In this document: piece by piece, positions 25,521 through 34,865 of the stretch
How the letters are laid out: each line of letters opens with the position of its first letter
Numbering within the stretch: the stretch's first letter is position 1
Assembly: GCA_946186205.1 (NCBI GenBank)
Contig: CAMHMH010000009.1
Location: 1 to 64,000, forward strand
Direction: 5' to 3'
Length of the DNA stretch: 64,000 nucleotides
From: an uncultured Fretibacterium sp.
Lineage (GTDB): Bacteria > Synergistota > Synergistia > Synergistales > Aminobacteriaceae
Made by a program: the position numbers and the translations under genes
The notes under the pieces: model-generated
The model's input: only the letters and a program-made list of their open reading frames with translations
Database searches by the model: none
Told to the model about the DNA's origin: nothing

Positions 25521-28500
25521 ATGTCCGCATTAGACAGTATCATACAGACAATACACGACAGCCCCGACTCCGACAAAGGGACTCTGTTCGAGAAGTTATG
25601 CCTCTATTTTCTCAGGAACGACCCGACACAGCAGCAAAGACTCTCGAACGTTTGGCCCTGGCGTGAATGGCCCGGCAATGAAGGACAGCCCGATACAGGC
25701 ATCGACATAGTAGCGAGAGTCCGCGACTCCGAATCGTATTGCGCGGTTCAGTGCAAGTTCAGAGAGGACGACTCATCAATCACAAAGGCCGAAATCAATT
25801 CATTTCTCGCATTAAGCAGCAAAGAAATTTTTTCAGCACGCATTCTTTTCACACTCACTGACAACTTCAACTCACACGCACGCAGCGCACTCACAGACCA
25901 GTCGCCCGGCGTAACAATTCTCACACGCAAAAATCTTGAGGACTCTAATATCGATTGGGACTCGTTCGACTTCAGCAAGCCCGGCCATGTCTCTCACATC
26001 GTCAAAACGTTACGGCCTCACCAAATCAAAGCTATTGATGACGTTATGAAAGGACTCGCAGCTCATGACCGGGGCAAATTAATCATGGCCTGCGGAACCG
26101 GCAAAACGTTTACTTCCCTCAAGATCGCCGAGAGATTCGCGGGGAAGGGCGGAGTCGTTCTCGTTCTCGTTCCGTCAATCTCGCTCATGAATCAAACCGT
26201 CATCGCGTGGAACAATGACCATGATGACAAACTACCCTTGATACAGTTCGCAGTGTGTTCTGACTCTACCGTCGGAAGATACCCGGAGGAAGATTTGAGT
26301 CCCGCTGATCTTGCTTTCGAGGCAACAACAGACTCAGAGAGTCTCATATCGACATGGCGAAAACAGACTCACATCTCCGAGTCAATGACCGTCGTTTTCT
26401 CAACGTACCAGTCACTTCACAAAGTCAAAGAGCTTCAGGATAACGGCTTCCCAGTTTTTGACCTCGCAATTTGTGATGAGGCTCACAGGACAGCAGGAGT
26501 CAGCAGCAACAGCGATAACGATTACGACAAAAATTTTCAGCTCATTCATGACGACTCATTCATCAAAGCGCGCAAACGACTCTACATGACCGCAACGCCC
26601 AAAGTTTTTGGCGACACTCAAGCACGCAAAGCCGCAATCAAGAAGAAAGCACAAGAACATAACGCCGTCCTTTACTCGATGGACGATGAGAAAATTTACG
26701 GCCCGGAGTTTCATACGCTCTCCTTCAAGAAAGCCATTGAGGGAAAATTACTGACCGATTACAAGGTGATTATATTCATGGTCGAAAAGGGAAGCGATGA
26801 TGACCCGGATTTACCTGCAAAGATTCAGGGAGTCCGAAAAGCACTCGCAAAAGACATAAGCCCCGCCGATTTCGATTTCATTCAAGGCGATGAAGAACCG
26901 ATGAAACGCGCCGTCGCTTTCTCAAACACCATAAAAGCCTCGCAGGAGTTCACGAATAATTTTCCTCAGACCGACTCACCAATATCATGCGGAGTCAAAC
27001 ACATTGACGGTACATTGTCAGCCTCAAAACGCGCCGCAAAAATTCATTGGCTCGCTTCAGACTCACAACCCGGCGAGTGCCGAATACTCTCAAACGCACG
27101 GTGCTTAAGTGAAGGTGTTGACGTTCCCGCATTGGACGCAGTTATTTTCCTCAACCCACGAAGCTCACAGATCGACATCGTACAGAGCATAGGCAGAGTC
27201 ATGCGAAAGTCTGAAGGCAAGAATTACGGCTATGTCATTCTCCCCGTCATCATTAACGCAGACGAGTCCCCCGAAAAAGCTCTCGACAAAAACGAACGCT
27301 ATCAAGTCGTCTGGAAAGTATTGCAGGCTCTCCGCGCTCATGATGAAAGATTCACAGCAATCGTGAACTCCATCGAACTGCGCGACAAAGTGAGAGTCAC
27401 AACAGGCGGCGGCGACTCTTACTCGCTGAATGACATTCTCGCGGACAAATACAGGGAGGAAATATATATACGCCTCGTGAGGAAATGCGGCGGCGGTTAC
27501 TGGGAGTCGTGGATAAAAGATTTCGTTGCGGCGTTCAAAGAAATATCTGCGCGAATTACATCGTCAGCAAAAATACCCGGCATCAAGGAACGATTCGACT
27601 CCTTCACTGATGAGCTTAAGTCCGTAATCAATCCTTCAGTGAATCATCAGCAGGCTGTCGAAATGTTAGCGCAGCACATAACAAGCAAAGAAATTTTTGA
27701 CGCTATATTCTCCGGGTTCTCGTCTCAGAATCCAATCTCAAAAGCCATGCAGGAAATGAGGAAGTTTATCGAGTCAAACGGAATCGACTTAGACCCAAAA
27801 GGACTCGAAGACTTTGACAGCCACATACGCACTGAAGCCGCAAAAGCTGACACGGGCGCAAAGAAACAGCTTCTATTAGTCAAAATCTACAATAACTTCT
27901 TCAAGCACGCTTTCCCCGAAACAGCCGAAAAGCTCGGAATCGTTTACACCCCTCCTCAGATCGTTGACTTCATTCTCAGAAGCTCGGACTGGGCAGCGCG
28001 TAATGAACTCGGAATCACTGAGGGACTCGGCGCAAAGGGAGTACACATTCTTGACCCCTTCAGCGGAACAGGAACTTTCACGGCGAGACTCATTCAGCTC
28101 GGACTTATACCGCTGTCGAATCTCGGACTCAAGTATCAGGAAGAAATACACGCCAATGAATTGCTGCTCATCGCCTACTACATTTCAGCCGTAAACATTG
28201 AGGCATCATTCAGCCAGGCCTGCGGGGTAAATGTTCCGTTCATGGGTATGGTACTCGCTGACACATTCAGGCTCAACAAGGACAGAACACCTCCGTTAAT
28301 GGGCAAGGACAAAATCCCCCTGCTTTACGAGGACGGAAGGAGAGCTTACGAGGAAGAAACGACAGACATACACGTGATAATCGGCAACCCTCCGTACAAC
28401 GTCAGCGGAAAGATCCCGGGCTATGAAGCAGTCGACGAAAGAATCTCCGGGACTTACTCAGAGGACAGCGACGCGACAAACAAAGGCTCGTTATACGACA

Positions 28501-30002
28501 GCTACATACGCGCTATAAGATGGGCATCGGACAGAGTGAACGAAAAGGGCGGAATAGTATGCTTCGTAACAAACGCTTCATTCATTGACGGGGCAGCAAT
28601 GGATGGAATGAGATACAACCTCGCGAAGGACTTCACATCTATTTACGTCTTCAACCTCAGAGGCAACGCGAACACAAGCGGAGAATTACGGCGGAATGAG
28701 GCGGGAAATGTTTTCGCTGACGGTACAAAGCTCCCTATAGCGATAACACTGTTCGTGCGGGATGTCAGCAAGGCGAGTCCGAATCATGATTGCGGGATAT
28801 GGTATTACGAGTGCGCGGACGGAATGAAGCAGGAGGAAAAACTTCTTGAGCTTGAAGAGCGCGTTTCATTCGGCGAGATGATGAGGGAAGGAATCATGAA
28901 GAGTGTTGCGCCTGATGACATACACAGCTGGATTAATCAGCTCAGTGAGTCATACGGGGGATTCTTTTCTCTTGGCAGCAAGAAGAAGAACTCAAAGCAC
29001 GGAACAAGGCCGACGATTTTTGATGACAGGTATTCGCGCGGAGTCGAGTCGGGCTGCGATGCACTGCACTGTAATTTTTCGCGTGATGAATTGTGCGCTA
29101 ACATAAAGGCAAAATATCCTGACGCTGTAATAAGTGATGACACTGTAAGAGATGTGCTTTACAGTCCGTATGTCAGAATGATGATGTACTTCAGCGATGA
29201 TATAACGTACAGGGTTTACCAAATGCCCCAGATTTTTCCGAAGCATGACACAAAAAATTTGCTGATATGTGTTACAGGTGTAGGGAGCAAATATTTCTCT
29301 GCGGTTATGGTTGATAGACTCCCGGCACTAACCATCATGGAAAAGAGTCAATGCTTCCCGCTGTACTGGTACGAGGAGACAAAGAGTCCGCTTCTCGGCG
29401 TTCACAAAAAGCAGCGCGACGGAATAAGCGACTCGGCTCTTGGGGTTTACCGTGAGAGATACGGCGATGAGATAACGAAGGAAGATATATTCTTCTACAT
29501 TTACGGTGTGTTAAGCTCGCGTGAGTATGCATTGCGTTTCGGGAATGACACGAGGAAGGCACTTGCGCGAGTACCGTTTGTGAAGGACGCAGAGACGTTC
29601 CGGGAATTTTCGCGTGCCGGGCGTGAGCTTGGAGCTTTGCACGTTGGTTACGAGTCTGCGGAGGAATGGCCGGTAGATGTGAGATATGACGGAGTGCGAA
29701 TCACAAAGCTGACTGTGAACAAGAAGGACAAGGACGACAAAAGCACGTGGGAAATTGCCGGGCCGGGCGTAACGGTGAGTGAGATTCCTGCGTGTGCGTG
29801 GGAGTATCGTGTGAACGGGAGAAGCGCGCTTGAATGGATCGTTGAACGTTACCGTGATGATGTTGACAAGGCGAGCGGGATTCGGAATGACTGCAACGAA
29901 TGGAACGGAGCGGGGTATGTTGTGAGCTTGATACGTCGAGTCGTAACAGTGAGTGTTGAGACTGTGAGAATATTGGAGGGACTGCCGGAATTGGGAATAT
30001 GA
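25521..30002 (+). CDS. Type ISP single-polypeptide restriction-modification enzyme
   Basis: 1493 residues combining all restriction functions, as in LlaGI/LlaBIII. Order: N-terminal Mrr-like nuclease (1-150; GIDIVARV...AVQCKF); superfamily 2 helicase/translocase (about 160-660) with Walker A ACGTGKT (190), CDEAHR (318) and motif VI QSIGRVMR (555); a helical coupler; N6-adenine methyltransferase with DPFSGTGTF (844) and NPPYN (955); target-recognition region to the end. Such enzymes methylate one strand, translocate along DNA and cut after head-to-head collision. No separate specificity subunit is needed or found. All catalytic motifs look intact. Confidence 0.92.
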   Translation: MSALDSIIQTIHDSPDSDKGTLFEKLCLYFLRNDPTQQQRLSNVWPWREWPGNEGQPDTGIDIVARVRDSESYCAVQCKFREDDSSITKAEINSFLALSSKEIFSARILFTLTDNFNSHARSALTDQSPGVTILTRKNLEDSNIDWDSFDFSKPGHVSHIVKTLRPHQIKAIDDVMKGLAAHDRGKLIMACGTGKTFTSLKIAERFAGKGGVVLVLVPSISLMNQTVIAWNNDHDDKLPLIQFAVCSDSTVGRYPEEDLSPADLAFEATTDSESLISTWRKQTHISESMTVVFSTYQSLHKVKELQDNGFPVFDLAICDEAHRTAGVSSNSDNDYDKNFQLIHDDSFIKARKRLYMTATPKVFGDTQARKAAIKKKAQEHNAVLYSMDDEKIYGPEFHTLSFKKAIEGKLLTDYKVIIFMVEKGSDDDPDLPAKIQGVRKALAKDISPADFDFIQGDEEPMKRAVAFSNTIKASQEFTNNFPQTDSPISCGVKHIDGTLSASKRAAKIHWLASDSQPGECRILSNARCLSEGVDVPALDAVIFLNPRSSQIDIVQSIGRVMRKSEGKNYGYVILPVIINADESPEKALDKNERYQVVWKVLQALRAHDERFTAIVNSIELRDKVRVTTGGGDSYSLNDILADKYREEIYIRLVRKCGGGYWESWIKDFVAAFKEISARITSSAKIPGIKERFDSFTDELKSVINPSVNHQQAVEMLAQHITSKEIFDAIFSGFSSQNPISKAMQEMRKFIESNGIDLDPKGLEDFDSHIRTEAAKADTGAKKQLLLVKIYNNFFKHAFPETAEKLGIVYTPPQIVDFILRSSDWAARNELGITEGLGAKGVHILDPFSGTGTFTARLIQLGLIPLSNLGLKYQEEIHANELLLIAYYISAVNIEASFSQACGVNVPFMGMVLADTFRLNKDRTPPLMGKDKIPLLYEDGRRAYEEETTDIHVIIGNPPYNVSGKIPGYEAVDERISGTYSEDSDATNKGSLYDSYIRAIRWASDRVNEKGGIVCFVTNASFIDGAAMDGMRYNLAKDFTSIYVFNLRGNANTSGELRRNEAGNVFADGTKLPIAITLFVRDVSKASPNHDCGIWYYECADGMKQEEKLLELEERVSFGEMMREGIMKSVAPDDIHSWINQLSESYGGFFSLGSKKKNSKHGTRPTIFDDRYSRGVESGCDALHCNFSRDELCANIKAKYPDAVISDDTVRDVLYSPYVRMMMYFSDDITYRVYQMPQIFPKHDTKNLLICVTGVGSKYFSAVMVDRLPALTIMEKSQCFPLYWYEETKSPLLGVHKKQRDGISDSALGVYRERYGDEITKEDIFFYIYGVLSSREYALRFGNDTRKALARVPFVKDAETFREFSRAGRELGALHVGYESAEEWPVDVRYDGVRITKLTVNKKDKDDKSTWEIAGPGVTVSEIPACAWEYRVNGRSALEWIVERYRDDVDKASGIRNDCNEWNGAGYVVSLIRRVVTVSVETVRILEGLPELGI

Positions 30003-30008
30003 TATAAT
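30000..30008 (+). promoter_or_regulatory. Convergent (antisense) extended -10 promoter, unit A
   Basis: TGATATAAT, overlapping the stop of the type ISP gene and pointing towards the 3' end of the small minus-strand ORF of unit A. The same nine bases occur at 30423-30431 in unit B. No matching -35 box was found. Confidence 0.45.
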
Positions 30009-30023
30009 TTTTTCGTAAGTAAA

Positions 30024-30055
30024 GGGGAAACAGCCGAGAGAGAAAGCTAATCCCC
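30024..30055. ncRNA. Hairpin of unit A: 5' stem-loop of a putative antisense RNA and/or 3' end of the peptide mRNA
   Basis: GGGGA (30024-30028) pairs with TCCCC (30051-30055), inner AGC with GCT, leaving a purine loop CGAGAGAGAAA. Read on the minus strand it is a hairpin followed by TTTACTT, terminator-like. It matches hairpin B at 30438-30467 in position and loop type. RNA existence is inferred. Confidence 0.4.
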
Positions 30056-30084
30056 CGCAAAAACATTAAGGTGTTACCATCGGA

Positions 30085-30233
30085 CTACCGGGTGAACCAG
30101 TCCCACACAAGCAGAACGATTCTTAAGACCCAGTAAAGAGCAGCGGCTGAATGAGCGATCACGGGAAGATACTCACGCCACTGCTTTTTTTTGAGGCTTT
30201 CTTGCGCTTCTTTGCACGAGGCTTAACACGCAA
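30085..30233 (-). CDS. Small cationic membrane peptide, unit A (frameshift at an A8 run)
   Basis: TTG start at 30233 with AGGAGGTGATC, an almost complete match to the 16S anti-SD. The first frame encodes a basic head (RVKPRAKKRKKASKK). After eight A (30192-30185) the matching tail is in the -1 frame: REYLPVIAHSAAALYW then a hydrophobic helix ending WDWFTR, stop at 30085. The joined 48-residue product aligns with the intact 42-residue peptide of unit B. Its 0-frame holds A AAA AAA, a classic slippery string, so -1 frameshifting or transcript slippage could make the full peptide; otherwise it is a pseudogene. Confidence 0.5.
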
Positions 30234-30349
30234 GGCTGATCACCTCCTCTCCACAGAGCGGTTCTCCGTTGAACGATGAGCCTCTGCAACTCACCCACGT
30301 TGTGGGCTTCCCAGCGGCCCGAAGCTCCCTCTTGCAAAATATTATGACA
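30234..30349 (-). promoter_or_regulatory. Promoter and structured leader of unit A peptide
   Basis: Minus-strand TGTCATAAT (30349-30341) is an extended -10-like box. The ~100-base leader contains CCCAC-AAC-GTGGG (about 30296-30308) and other GC-rich complementarity. Long folded leaders are typical of type I toxin mRNAs. Confidence 0.4.
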
Positions 30350-30422
30350 GATGAGAATTTATGACTTGAATGTTCTTTTTGTAGCGTTGTGTCTAATATG
30401 TATCAGCGTGTACTAATGTGTG

Positions 30423-30431
30423 TGATATAAT
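30423..30431 (+). promoter_or_regulatory. Convergent (antisense) extended -10 promoter, unit B
   Basis: TGATATAAT, pointing into the 3' end of the unit B peptide gene; the counterpart of 30000-30008. Confidence 0.45.
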
Positions 30432-30437
30432 TTGAAT

Positions 30438-30467
30438 GCAGGGTCAGAGAAGAGGAAACTGCCCTGC
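30438..30467. ncRNA. Hairpin of unit B: putative antisense RNA stem-loop and/or mRNA 3' end
   Basis: GCAGGG (30438-30443) pairs with CCCTGC (30462-30467); inner CAG with CTG after one bulged T; loop AGAAGAGGAAA. The loop is purine-rich like that of unit A, and its complement on the minus-strand mRNA would be pyrimidine-rich, allowing loop-loop contact. Confidence 0.4.
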
Positions 30468-30497
30468 GTTGAAAGGTTTAATGATTACCCGGTCCGA

Positions 30498-30626
30498 TTA
30501 ACCTATGAACCTATCCCATAACAGGATGGCCAGTCGGATCAACCAGTAGAGAGCAGCGGCGATTATATCCAGACGAGGGGATTTGTTCGCCGCTTTTCTT
30601 TTCCGGGATTTTTTCTTAGGAGCCAT
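30498..30626 (-). CDS. Small cationic membrane peptide, unit B (type I toxin-like)
   Basis: 42 residues: a lysine/arginine-rich head (MAPKKKSRKRKAANK) and one hydrophobic helix (about 20-38, IIAAALYWLIRLAILLWDRF). This build, a short basic segment plus a single membrane helix, is shared by several type I toxins and holin-like peptides. ATG at 30626 has GGGAG nine bases before it; the longer open frame to 30683 starts in the leader. It is a paralogue of the unit A peptide 0.4 kb away. Membrane-damaging activity is inferred only. Confidence 0.55.
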   Translation of the reverse strand: MAPKKKSRKRKAANKSPRLDIIAAALYWLIRLAILLWDRFIG

Positions 30627-30707
30627 GTAATTCAACTCCCTCCCGCACGACAAGCTCCCCTTGTGGTGATGCGTGCTACTCACCCGAGGCCTCTTCGATG
30701 TGAGGAT

Positions 30708-30716
30708 ATTATATCA
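30708..30716 (-). promoter_or_regulatory. Extended -10 promoter of unit B inside the end of folK
   Basis: Minus-strand TGATATAAT. The folK stop codon TAA lies inside this box. A leader of about 75 bases with GGTGAGTAGC...CACC-type complementarity separates it from the peptide start. Confidence 0.5.
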
Positions 30717-31203
30717 GACTCGTAACTCTCAGCGGCCAGCTTTCACCGTCAACCCTTTCTATCATTTCGCGAACCGTCAAATCATTCTCAGGATGCCGCC
30801 AATCCTCCGGGACAATCTGACTCAATGGCACAAGGACAAACAAACGCTCCGGGATTCTCACGTGCGGAATGTCTAAATCCTGCGAGTGAAGTATCACGTC
30901 ATCCATCAGCAGAATATCAATGTCAATCTTCCTTGCGCCCCACCGAACTGACTCGGCACGTCCTATTTCGCGCTCAAAATTTTTGACGGCCTTCAAGACT
31001 TCGTGAGGCTCATAACATAATGGCGACTCGACTCTCACACATGCGTTGAGATAGTCGGGCTGTTCGACTCCTCCCCAAGGGACTGTGCTGAATACGTCGC
31101 TTGACTTTGAGACATGGCCGAATCGTTTCAGCTTCTCCGCTGCGAGTCTGAGACTCTGTAACCTGTTGCCCAAGTTCGAGCCCAAAGCAAAATATATGTT
31201 CAT
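30709..31203 (-). CDS. folK: 2-amino-4-hydroxy-6-hydroxymethyldihydropteridine pyrophosphokinase
   Basis: Transfers pyrophosphate from ATP to hydroxymethyl-dihydropterin in folate synthesis. 164 residues, the usual HPPK length. Signatures: N-terminal ALGSNLGNR, the YLNACVRVES strand and the family box RWGARKIDIDILLMDD with the two metal-binding aspartates, then IPHVRIPERLFVLVPL. No folP or folB adjoins it. Its stop codon is embedded in the promoter of the downstream small-peptide unit. Confidence 0.93.
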   Translation of the reverse strand: MNIYFALGSNLGNRLQSLRLAAEKLKRFGHVSKSSDVFSTVPWGGVEQPDYLNACVRVESPLCYEPHEVLKAVKNFEREIGRAESVRWGARKIDIDILLMDDVILHSQDLDIPHVRIPERLFVLVPLSQIVPEDWRHPENDLTVREMIERVDGESWPLRVTSLI

Positions 31204-31259
31204 GAAAAATCACGCTCCCTTTAGAGAATATACTTACGGAAAAATTACGCTGATTGAAA

Positions 31260-31265
31260 TATAAT
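31260..31265 (+). promoter_or_regulatory. -10 box of the trehalose operon
   Basis: TATAAT about 58 bases before the treP start, in an AT-rich gap. No clear -35 and no recognised TreR operator. Confidence 0.4.
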
Positions 31266-31317
31266 TATCACACCTAATTGTTAATCCCCAAAAAATTTAT
31301 ATCGGAGGCGTTTGCTT

Positions 31318-33249
31318 ATGGGCAAATTTTTGTCTGACGCAAAAGAGCTTCTCGCTGCTATCGGCGGGAAGGAAAATATCACAGCGGTATCACACTGCAT
31401 AACACGTATGCGGTTCGTTCTGACTGATCCGAAAATCGCGGACATGAAACGCATCGAGTCTATCAAGTCGGTGAAGGGAACATTCACGCAGGCCGGGCAG
31501 TTTCAGGTCATCATAGGAAATGAAGTTGCTGACTTCTACAAGGACTTCGCGGAGGTGTCCGGGGTATCTGGAGTCTCAAAGTCTGAAGTAAAAGCGATGT
31601 CGAAACAGAATCAAAATATTCTTCAGCGGCTCATGACATCAATCGCAGAGATATTCGCGCCGTTAATCCCTGCTATCGTTGTGGGAGGTCTCATTCTCGG
31701 CTTCAGGAATGTTATTGACAGCATGGAGATATTCAACGGTGCTACGCTTGTGAGTCAGAGTCAATTCTGGGCGGGCGTGGATCATTTCTTGTGGCTGTTA
31801 GGCGAGGCAGTCTTTCACGTCGGAATCCCTGTAGGAATCTGCTGGACGATAATGCGGAAGATGGGCGGGACTGAGATGCTCGGAATCATTCTGGGACTCA
31901 CGCTCGTATCTTCACAGCTCACGAACGCATACGCAGTAGCCGGGGCAATGGCAAGCGGGACTCTCAACCAGTGGAATTTCGGCTTTATCAAAGTGAACAT
32001 GATCGGCTATCAGGCTCAAGTACTCCCGGCAATGTTAGCGGCTTTCACGCTGGCATATCTTGAGCGTTTCTTCAAGAAGATTATTCCGCAGGTTGTGCAG
32101 ATGATTCTTGTTCCGTTCTTCAGCTTATTGTTTGCGGTGATGGCTGCTCATTTCGTGCTTGGGCCGATCGGCTGGCGTATTGGCTCGTGGATTTCGGCGG
32201 CTGTCTACGCGGGCATATCGGGTTCATACCGTGTTGTGTTCGGCGCAGTGTTCGGGTTCTTCTATGCTCCGTTAGTGATTACGGGACTCCATCACATGAG
32301 CAACGCAATCGACATTCAGCTAATCGCGGATTTCGGCGGGACAATGTTATGGCCTATGATCGCGTTGTCGAACATCGCACAGGGAAGCGCGGTTCTCGGT
32401 ATGATTTTCCTTCAGCGTAAAAGCGCAAAGGCTAAGGAGCTTAACATTCCTTCTTGCATATCTTGTTATCTCGGTGTTACGGAGCCGGCCATGTTCGGAG
32501 TCAACCTTAAGTATGTATTTCCGTTCATATGCGGTATGACTGGCTCATGCATCGCGGGAATCATCAGCACAGCTACGAGCGTTACAGCAAGCGCGATAGG
32601 TGTCGGAGGATTACCCGGTATACTCTCGATTCAGCCCGGGTCAATTGCGTGGTTTGCTATATGTATGTGCGTGGCCGTTGCAGTACCTTTTGTGCTGACA
32701 TACGGAATGGGCAAGCGCAAGGGAATCGACAAGGAAGCCGCTGACGAAGCCTCAAAGGAGGAAGCGTTAGAGCGTGCGAGAAGTGAACATGCTCCCGTTG
32801 ATTTCATGGCGTTCCTGACGGGAAAAACTGTAGCAATAACTGAAGTGCCTGACGCTACATTTGCTGAGAAAGTTTTGGGCGACGGAATAGCGATTGAGCC
32901 AACGGATAATATACTCGTCTCGCCTGTTGACGGAGTTGTGGAGCAGACAATGGAAGGCAGTAATCACGCAATAGGCATAACGATGGACAACGGACTCGAA
33001 ATTCTTTTGCACATCGGGCTTGATACTGTCTCAATGAACGGTGAAGGATTCGTGATGCACGTTGCAAAAGACGACAGAGTCAAAACAGGCCAGGAATTAA
33101 TCTCGTTTGACCCGGAGAAAATCAAAGCCGCAGGTCATTCCGTCATAACGATAATGGTAATCACGAATGACGCAGGATATGAGTCTTTCAGGTTTGACGC
33201 GGGTATTCAGGTCAAAGCCGCCGAGAACGTAATAGCGCACGCGGAGTAA
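31318..33249 (+). CDS. treP: Trehalose PTS permease EIIBCA
   Basis: Imports trehalose as trehalose-6-phosphate. EIIB (1-90) carries the phosphocysteine in AVSHCITRMRF; EIIC (about 105-465) has the trehalose-type FHVGIPVGICWTIMRKMGGTEMLGI and GLHHMSNAID segments; a glucose-class EIIA (about 500-643) holds the histidine in LLHIGLDTVSM. Many TreB/TreP proteins lack EIIA, so this three-domain form is self-sufficient apart from EI and HPr. ATG at 31318 has GGAGG nine bases upstream; the TTG at 31312 is too close. Five bases separate it from treC. Confidence 0.92.
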   Translation: MGKFLSDAKELLAAIGGKENITAVSHCITRMRFVLTDPKIADMKRIESIKSVKGTFTQAGQFQVIIGNEVADFYKDFAEVSGVSGVSKSEVKAMSKQNQNILQRLMTSIAEIFAPLIPAIVVGGLILGFRNVIDSMEIFNGATLVSQSQFWAGVDHFLWLLGEAVFHVGIPVGICWTIMRKMGGTEMLGIILGLTLVSSQLTNAYAVAGAMASGTLNQWNFGFIKVNMIGYQAQVLPAMLAAFTLAYLERFFKKIIPQVVQMILVPFFSLLFAVMAAHFVLGPIGWRIGSWISAAVYAGISGSYRVVFGAVFGFFYAPLVITGLHHMSNAIDIQLIADFGGTMLWPMIALSNIAQGSAVLGMIFLQRKSAKAKELNIPSCISCYLGVTEPAMFGVNLKYVFPFICGMTGSCIAGIISTATSVTASAIGVGGLPGILSIQPGSIAWFAICMCVAVAVPFVLTYGMGKRKGIDKEAADEASKEEALERARSEHAPVDFMAFLTGKTVAITEVPDATFAEKVLGDGIAIEPTDNILVSPVDGVVEQTMEGSNHAIGITMDNGLEILLHIGLDTVSMNGEGFVMHVAKDDRVKTGQELISFDPEKIKAAGHSVITIMVITNDAGYESFRFDAGIQVKAAENVIAHAE

Positions 33250-33254
33250 CGGCC

Positions 33255-34865
33255 ATGCAGGACAAATACAAATCATCGACAGTCTATCAGATCTATATCA
33301 AGTCATTCTGCGACTCAAACGGGGACGGTATCGGCGACATCAACGGCATACGCTCAAAGCTCCAGTACATTCACTCGCTCGGTGTCAAATACATCTGGGT
33401 AACTCCTTTCTTCTGCTCTCCGATGGCTGATAACGGCTACGATGTCTCAGATTACCGCAATGTCAATCCCATGTTTGGGACAATGAATGACTGCGAGAAA
33501 ATGATAGCTGAGGCTGACGCGCTCGGGATGGGCTTCATGTTCGATATGGTATTCAATCACACATCGGACGAGCACGAATGGTTCAGGAAGGCTCTTGCAG
33601 GAGACTCGAAATATATCGACTACTACATATTCAGGGACAATCCGCCGGAATGGTCATCAGTTTTCGGGGGATCTGCGTGGGAATTTGTACCCTCACTCGG
33701 AAAATATTACTTGCACTTGTTCCACAAAAAGCAGCCCGATTTGAACTGGGACAATCCGCAAGTGCGCGAGGAGCTGAAAGACGTTCTCAGATTCTGGAAA
33801 GCAAAAGGCGTTAAGGGATTCCGTTTTGACGTTCTCAACCTGACATCGAAACCCGCGAATCTCGAATCACTTCCGGCCGGGGCAGGCGCACAATTCTGCA
33901 AGGACGGCCCGCACATTCACGAATATATACGCGAGTTAGTCCGCGACTCCGGCATCGGCGATATGATTACTGTCGGCGAAATGTCATCAACAACCCTCGA
34001 CAACTGCATACAGTACGCTAACCCGTCAGGCTCTGAGCTTTCTATGTGCTTCAACTTCCATCATCTGAAAGTCGACTACAAAGACGGCGGAAAATGGACT
34101 CTCATGCCTCCCGATTTGCACGAGTTACGGCGGATATTCTCACAATGGCAAGAGGGAATGTCGAACGCGGGAAGCTGGCAGGCTCTCTTCTGGTGCAATC
34201 ACGACCAGCCGCGAATAGTCTCAAGATTCGGTGATGAGGGCGAGTACTGGAAGCAGTCAGCAAAAATGCTCGCAACTTTCGTACACCTCATGCGCGGGAC
34301 TCCGTATATATATCAGGGCGAGGAGCTCGGAATGACCAACGCGCACTTCACGGACATAAAGCAGTATCAGGATGTCGAGTCGCTGAACTACTACAAAATC
34401 ATGACGGATAACGGAGTCTCAGAGTCTGACGCGCTTAAAGTTTTGGCCGCAAAATCTCGCGATAACGCACGCACGCCAATGCAATGGACTCCCGGCCATG
34501 AAGCTGGATTCACTGAGGGCGAGTCATGGCTGAGTGTTACGGAAAATTTCACGGACATCAACGCACAGTCAGAAGAGTCAGACCCCGACTCAATCCTCAA
34601 TTACTACAGGCAGCTCGTTCAGCTCAGAAAGGATTACCCGGTAATCTCGGACGGTGATGTGAGATTCATTGAGACCGGCAACAGCAAAGTTATCGGCTAT
34701 GAACGCAGGCTTGACGGTGAAAGGCTAATAGTGCTGTGCAACTTCAGCGGAAATGATGAGACCGTAACGGGAGTTAATGCGCATGGCCGTGTGTTAATCG
34801 GGAATTATTCCGGCTCTCACAAGATGATGAAACCGTATGAGGTGCTTGCGATTCTTGAGGGCTGA
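33255..34865 (+). CDS. treC: Trehalose-6-phosphate hydrolase
   Basis: GH13 enzyme that splits imported trehalose-6-phosphate into glucose and glucose-6-phosphate in the cytoplasm. 536 residues. GH13 regions are clear: VYQIYIKSFCDSNGDGIGD at the start, DMVFNHTSDEH, GFRFDVLNL (nucleophile Asp), TVGEMSS (acid/base Glu) and NHDQPR (transition-state Asp). It is translated with treP from one transcript, whose terminator lies beyond the repeat array at 35083-35127. Confidence 0.94.
   Translation: MQDKYKSSTVYQIYIKSFCDSNGDGIGDINGIRSKLQYIHSLGVKYIWVTPFFCSPMADNGYDVSDYRNVNPMFGTMNDCEKMIAEADALGMGFMFDMVFNHTSDEHEWFRKALAGDSKYIDYYIFRDNPPEWSSVFGGSAWEFVPSLGKYYLHLFHKKQPDLNWDNPQVREELKDVLRFWKAKGVKGFRFDVLNLTSKPANLESLPAGAGAQFCKDGPHIHEYIRELVRDSGIGDMITVGEMSSTTLDNCIQYANPSGSELSMCFNFHHLKVDYKDGGKWTLMPPDLHELRRIFSQWQEGMSNAGSWQALFWCNHDQPRIVSRFGDEGEYWKQSAKMLATFVHLMRGTPYIYQGEELGMTNAHFTDIKQYQDVESLNYYKIMTDNGVSESDALKVLAAKSRDNARTPMQWTPGHEAGFTEGESWLSVTENFTDINAQSEESDPDSILNYYRQLVQLRKDYPVISDGDVRFIETGNSKVIGYERRLDGERLIVLCNFSGNDETVTGVNAHGRVLIGNYSGSHKMMKPYEVLAILEG

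Noticed and set aside
30238-30249. GATCACCTCCTC resembling the 3' end of 16S rRNA
   Set aside because: It is only about 12 bases; on the minus strand it is the ribosome-binding site of the small peptide gene, which explains the match.
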